The notes under the pieces were generated by a model. The model did no database searches and was not told the DNA's origin. It saw only the letters and a list, made by a program, of their open reading frames with translations. Positions 31,642 to 32,954 of a DNA stretch of 32,954 nt are shown here, in pieces; the first letter of the stretch is position 1, and the number at the start of each line of letters is the position of its first letter. Source of the DNA: a virus. Location of the stretch: IMG/VR virus record IMGVR_UViG_3300048589_001590, positions 1-32,954 of that record; one strand, given 5' to 3'. A program made the translations under genes and the position numbers.

Positions 31642-32148
31642 ATGTCGCTCGTCTCCCGTATCGAATCCCTGATTCTCCGACTCGCCGCCGAGTTCAAGGC
31701 CATCCGCCGTGATCTTGGCAATCCCACCGAACTCACCACGCGCGATCAGTCGAACCTGGTCGCCGCCATCAACGAAGTCCGCGCGCTGATCGATGTCACG
31801 CCGGGTTTGAACATCATCGACGACGAGAGCCCGAACGCCGTCAGCACCACCTTCTCCGCGTCCGGCATCGTCCGTCGCCTCGACCAGCTCAAGGCCGACA
31901 TCCTCGGCGGTGCTGACGGCGCCTTCGACACGCTGAAGGAACTCCAGGACGCGCTGGCCAACGACGCCTCGGGCATCGCTGCGCTGACCCGTGCGTTGGA
32001 GTCGCGCGTGCGCCATGACGAACCGCAGGACCTGACCGTCGACTCCCAGGCGCAGGCCCGCCAGAACATCGGTGCGGTCTCCGCCGAGGCGGTGGGCGAC
32101 ACCGAGGTCGACTTCGTCGTCGTGTTCCGCGACGCGCTGGCGGCCTGA
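31642..32148 (+). CDS. Fibre-like structural protein
   Basis: The 168-residue protein has an N-terminal helix (MSLVSRIESLILRLAAEFKA), a LTTRDQSNLVAAINEVRALI segment, and ILGGADGAFDTLKELQDALA with following helices. These are all patterns of phage tail-fibre or tail-tip proteins that trimerise. The last part, QARQNIGAVSAEAVG, is also a fibre signature. Its N-terminus is related to that of the next gene. It lies between the terminase and the connector genes, unlike most tail fibres, so it could be a head fibre or decoration. Confidence 0.65.
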   Translation: MSLVSRIESLILRLAAEFKAIRRDLGNPTELTTRDQSNLVAAINEVRALIDVTPGLNIIDDESPNAVSTTFSASGIVRRLDQLKADILGGADGAFDTLKELQDALANDASGIAALTRALESRVRHDEPQDLTVDSQAQARQNIGAVSAEAVGDTEVDFVVVFRDALAA

Positions 32149-32152
32149 GCCG

Positions 32153-32596
32153 ATGAGCCTCGTTCGCAACATCGCGAGTCTGGCAACGCGGATTGCGCTC
32201 GAGCTCAAGGCTGCTCGCCAGCGGATCGGCGCCCTCGAAGGGCGCCTTCCGCCGGGTGAGACCGTGGTCACGCCGGGACATCCCGGCGTGGCCAAGGCCT
32301 GGGCCTGCTTTGCGACGCAAGCGCAGGTCGCCGTGCTTCGATCCGGCTTCAACATCGCTCGAGTCGAGCGCCAGGGCGTCGGTCGCTATCGGGTTCATTT
32401 CCAGGCGGCAATGGCCAACGCGGATTACTGCTGGCAGGCATTCGCGCGTAATGGCGGGCAGCAGACGTCGATCAAGCTCGCCATCGCACGGGTGCGTGGT
32501 GATGCCAAGACGGCGCAATCGCTCGAGTTGTCCGTCGTCACCACCAGCGGCACGCCGGTGGATTCGGCGGAAGTGAATATCGTGGTGTACGCCTGA
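32153..32596 (+). CDS. Fibre-tip-like protein with beta-rich C-terminal domain
   Basis: From ATG 32153 the product has 147 residues. The N-terminal helix (MSLVRNIASLATRIALELKA) is a paralogue of that in the previous gene. After GHPGVAKAWACFA comes a beta-rich domain, FNIARVERQGVGRYRVHFQA then AMANADYCWQAF and finally VNIVVYA, the pattern seen at the C-terminus of many phage fibres. The pair may be one fibre divided over two genes. A longer frame starts inside the previous gene and is rejected. Confidence 0.65.
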   Translation: MSLVRNIASLATRIALELKAARQRIGALEGRLPPGETVVTPGHPGVAKAWACFATQAQVAVLRSGFNIARVERQGVGRYRVHFQAAMANADYCWQAFARNGGQQTSIKLAIARVRGDAKTAQSLELSVVTTSGTPVDSAEVNIVVYA

Positions 32597-32817
32597 TGGC
32601 CTACACCGAAGCCCACCTCGCCGCATTGGAACAGGCCCTCGCACATGGCGAGAGTCGCGTGCGCTTCGAGGACAAGATGGTCGAGTACCGCTCGGTCGAG
32701 GAGCTGAAGGCGGCGATCCGCGAGGTCAAGCGTGGGCTGTTTGAGCAGGCGCGTGACAGCGGGCTGTGGCCGGGCGCGCCGCGGCAGATCCGCGTGACGA
32801 CCAGCAAGGGGCTGTGA
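32596..32817 (+). CDS. gpW-like head-tail connector protein
   Basis: The 73-residue protein (YTEAHLAALEQALAHGESRV, RFEDKMVEYRSVEELKAAIR) shares the length and pattern of lambda gpW: N-terminal helix, a beta hairpin around VRFEDKMVEYRS, and a second helix. gpW seals the head and builds the site for tail joining. It starts on the last base of the previous stop codon and is coupled to the portal gene by a TGATG junction. Confidence 0.85.
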   Translation: MAYTEAHLAALEQALAHGESRVRFEDKMVEYRSVEELKAAIREVKRGLFEQARDSGLWPGAPRQIRVTTSKGL

Positions 32818-32954
32818 TGGCGCGCCCGTCCCGCGGCTGGTTCGCCAGCGTCGCGCAATCCACCCGCAAGTGGCTTGGACTTCCCGTGCATGACGCCGCT
32901 GGCCGCGGTCGACGCTCACTGGCCTGGTCTCCCGGCAACCCGGGCGCGGTGGCG
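32817..32954 (+). CDS. Portal protein, N-terminal part (cut by window end)
   Basis: The frame opens at ATG 32817 within TGATG and stays open to the last base (46 codons). The visible residues are Arg- and Trp-rich (ARPSRGWFASVAQSTRKWLG, then GRRSLAWSPGNPGA), like the starts of lambda-type portal proteins. A portal gene is expected directly after gpW. Only the N-terminus is present, so the call rests mainly on position. Confidence 0.65.
   Translation, partial: MARPSRGWFASVAQSTRKWLGLPVHDAAGRGRRSLAWSPGNPGAVA

Larger units (their letters stand above)
1..32954. mobile_element. Prophage (partial), interrupted by non-phage cargo
   Basis: The left third carries a repressor/ImmA pair, a serine recombinase operon and a replication-recombination operon. 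The right third carries DNA methyltransferases, terminase subunits, a gpW-like connector and the start of a portal gene. This is the usual early-to-late order of a siphovirus-like prophage with a GpA-type terminase. Neither end is visible: the window opens on the first base of the repressor gene and closes inside the portal gene. No attachment site was recognised. Confidence 0.88.

Overview
The window is high-GC bacterial DNA that reads as most of a tailed-phage genome (prophage) interrupted by about 11 kb of non-phage genes. The host is probably a high-GC gammaproteobacterium, perhaps Xanthomonadales. This is inferred from base composition and from the ECF-sigma/Ser-Thr-kinase/TPR pair; no 16S or housekeeping gene is present. 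No tRNA, rRNA, CRISPR array or transposase gene was found.

Left phage part (1-12258). A repressor/ImmA protease pair (1-1226) faces a four-gene minus-strand operon (3586-1211). That operon holds a small protein, a DUF2924 protein, a large serine recombinase and a KorB-like HTH protein, all joined by 4-base ATGA overlaps. A divergent control region (3650-3836) with two sets of tandem repeats separates it from a plus-strand early operon: AlpA-like HTH protein, unknown protein, Sak4/RecA-like ATPase, DUF669-like protein, DEAH helicase, two small proteins, Cas4-like nuclease, primase-helicase, RuvC-like resolvase and a DUF6362-type HTH protein. This is a complete recombination-dependent replication module.

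Cargo (about 12258-23700). It encodes a secreted protein with two VHL-beta-like domains, a secreted Vps62-like/aerolysin-like/B-lectin protein that looks like a pore-forming toxin, an ECF sigma factor with a membrane Ser/Thr kinase carrying a TPR-type region (minus strand), a beta-helix lipoprotein, and an AbiE-like (type IV) toxin-antitoxin pair with a palindromic operator. A 94-base palindromic element, an array of TTCGCA half-sites and a terminator-like hairpin lie at its right end.

Right phage part (about 23700-32954). Two tandem ParB-like/DNA-methyltransferase fusions come first. Next is a minus-strand block of seven small genes (29014-26450). Five of its transcription units are each preceded by a copy of the same 32-base element, always 28-44 bases before the start codon. 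These copies look like one promoter repeated in front of each small unit and are the most unusual structure in the window. The late genes follow: terminase small and large subunits, two fibre-like proteins, a gpW-like connector and the start of the portal gene, cut by the window edge.
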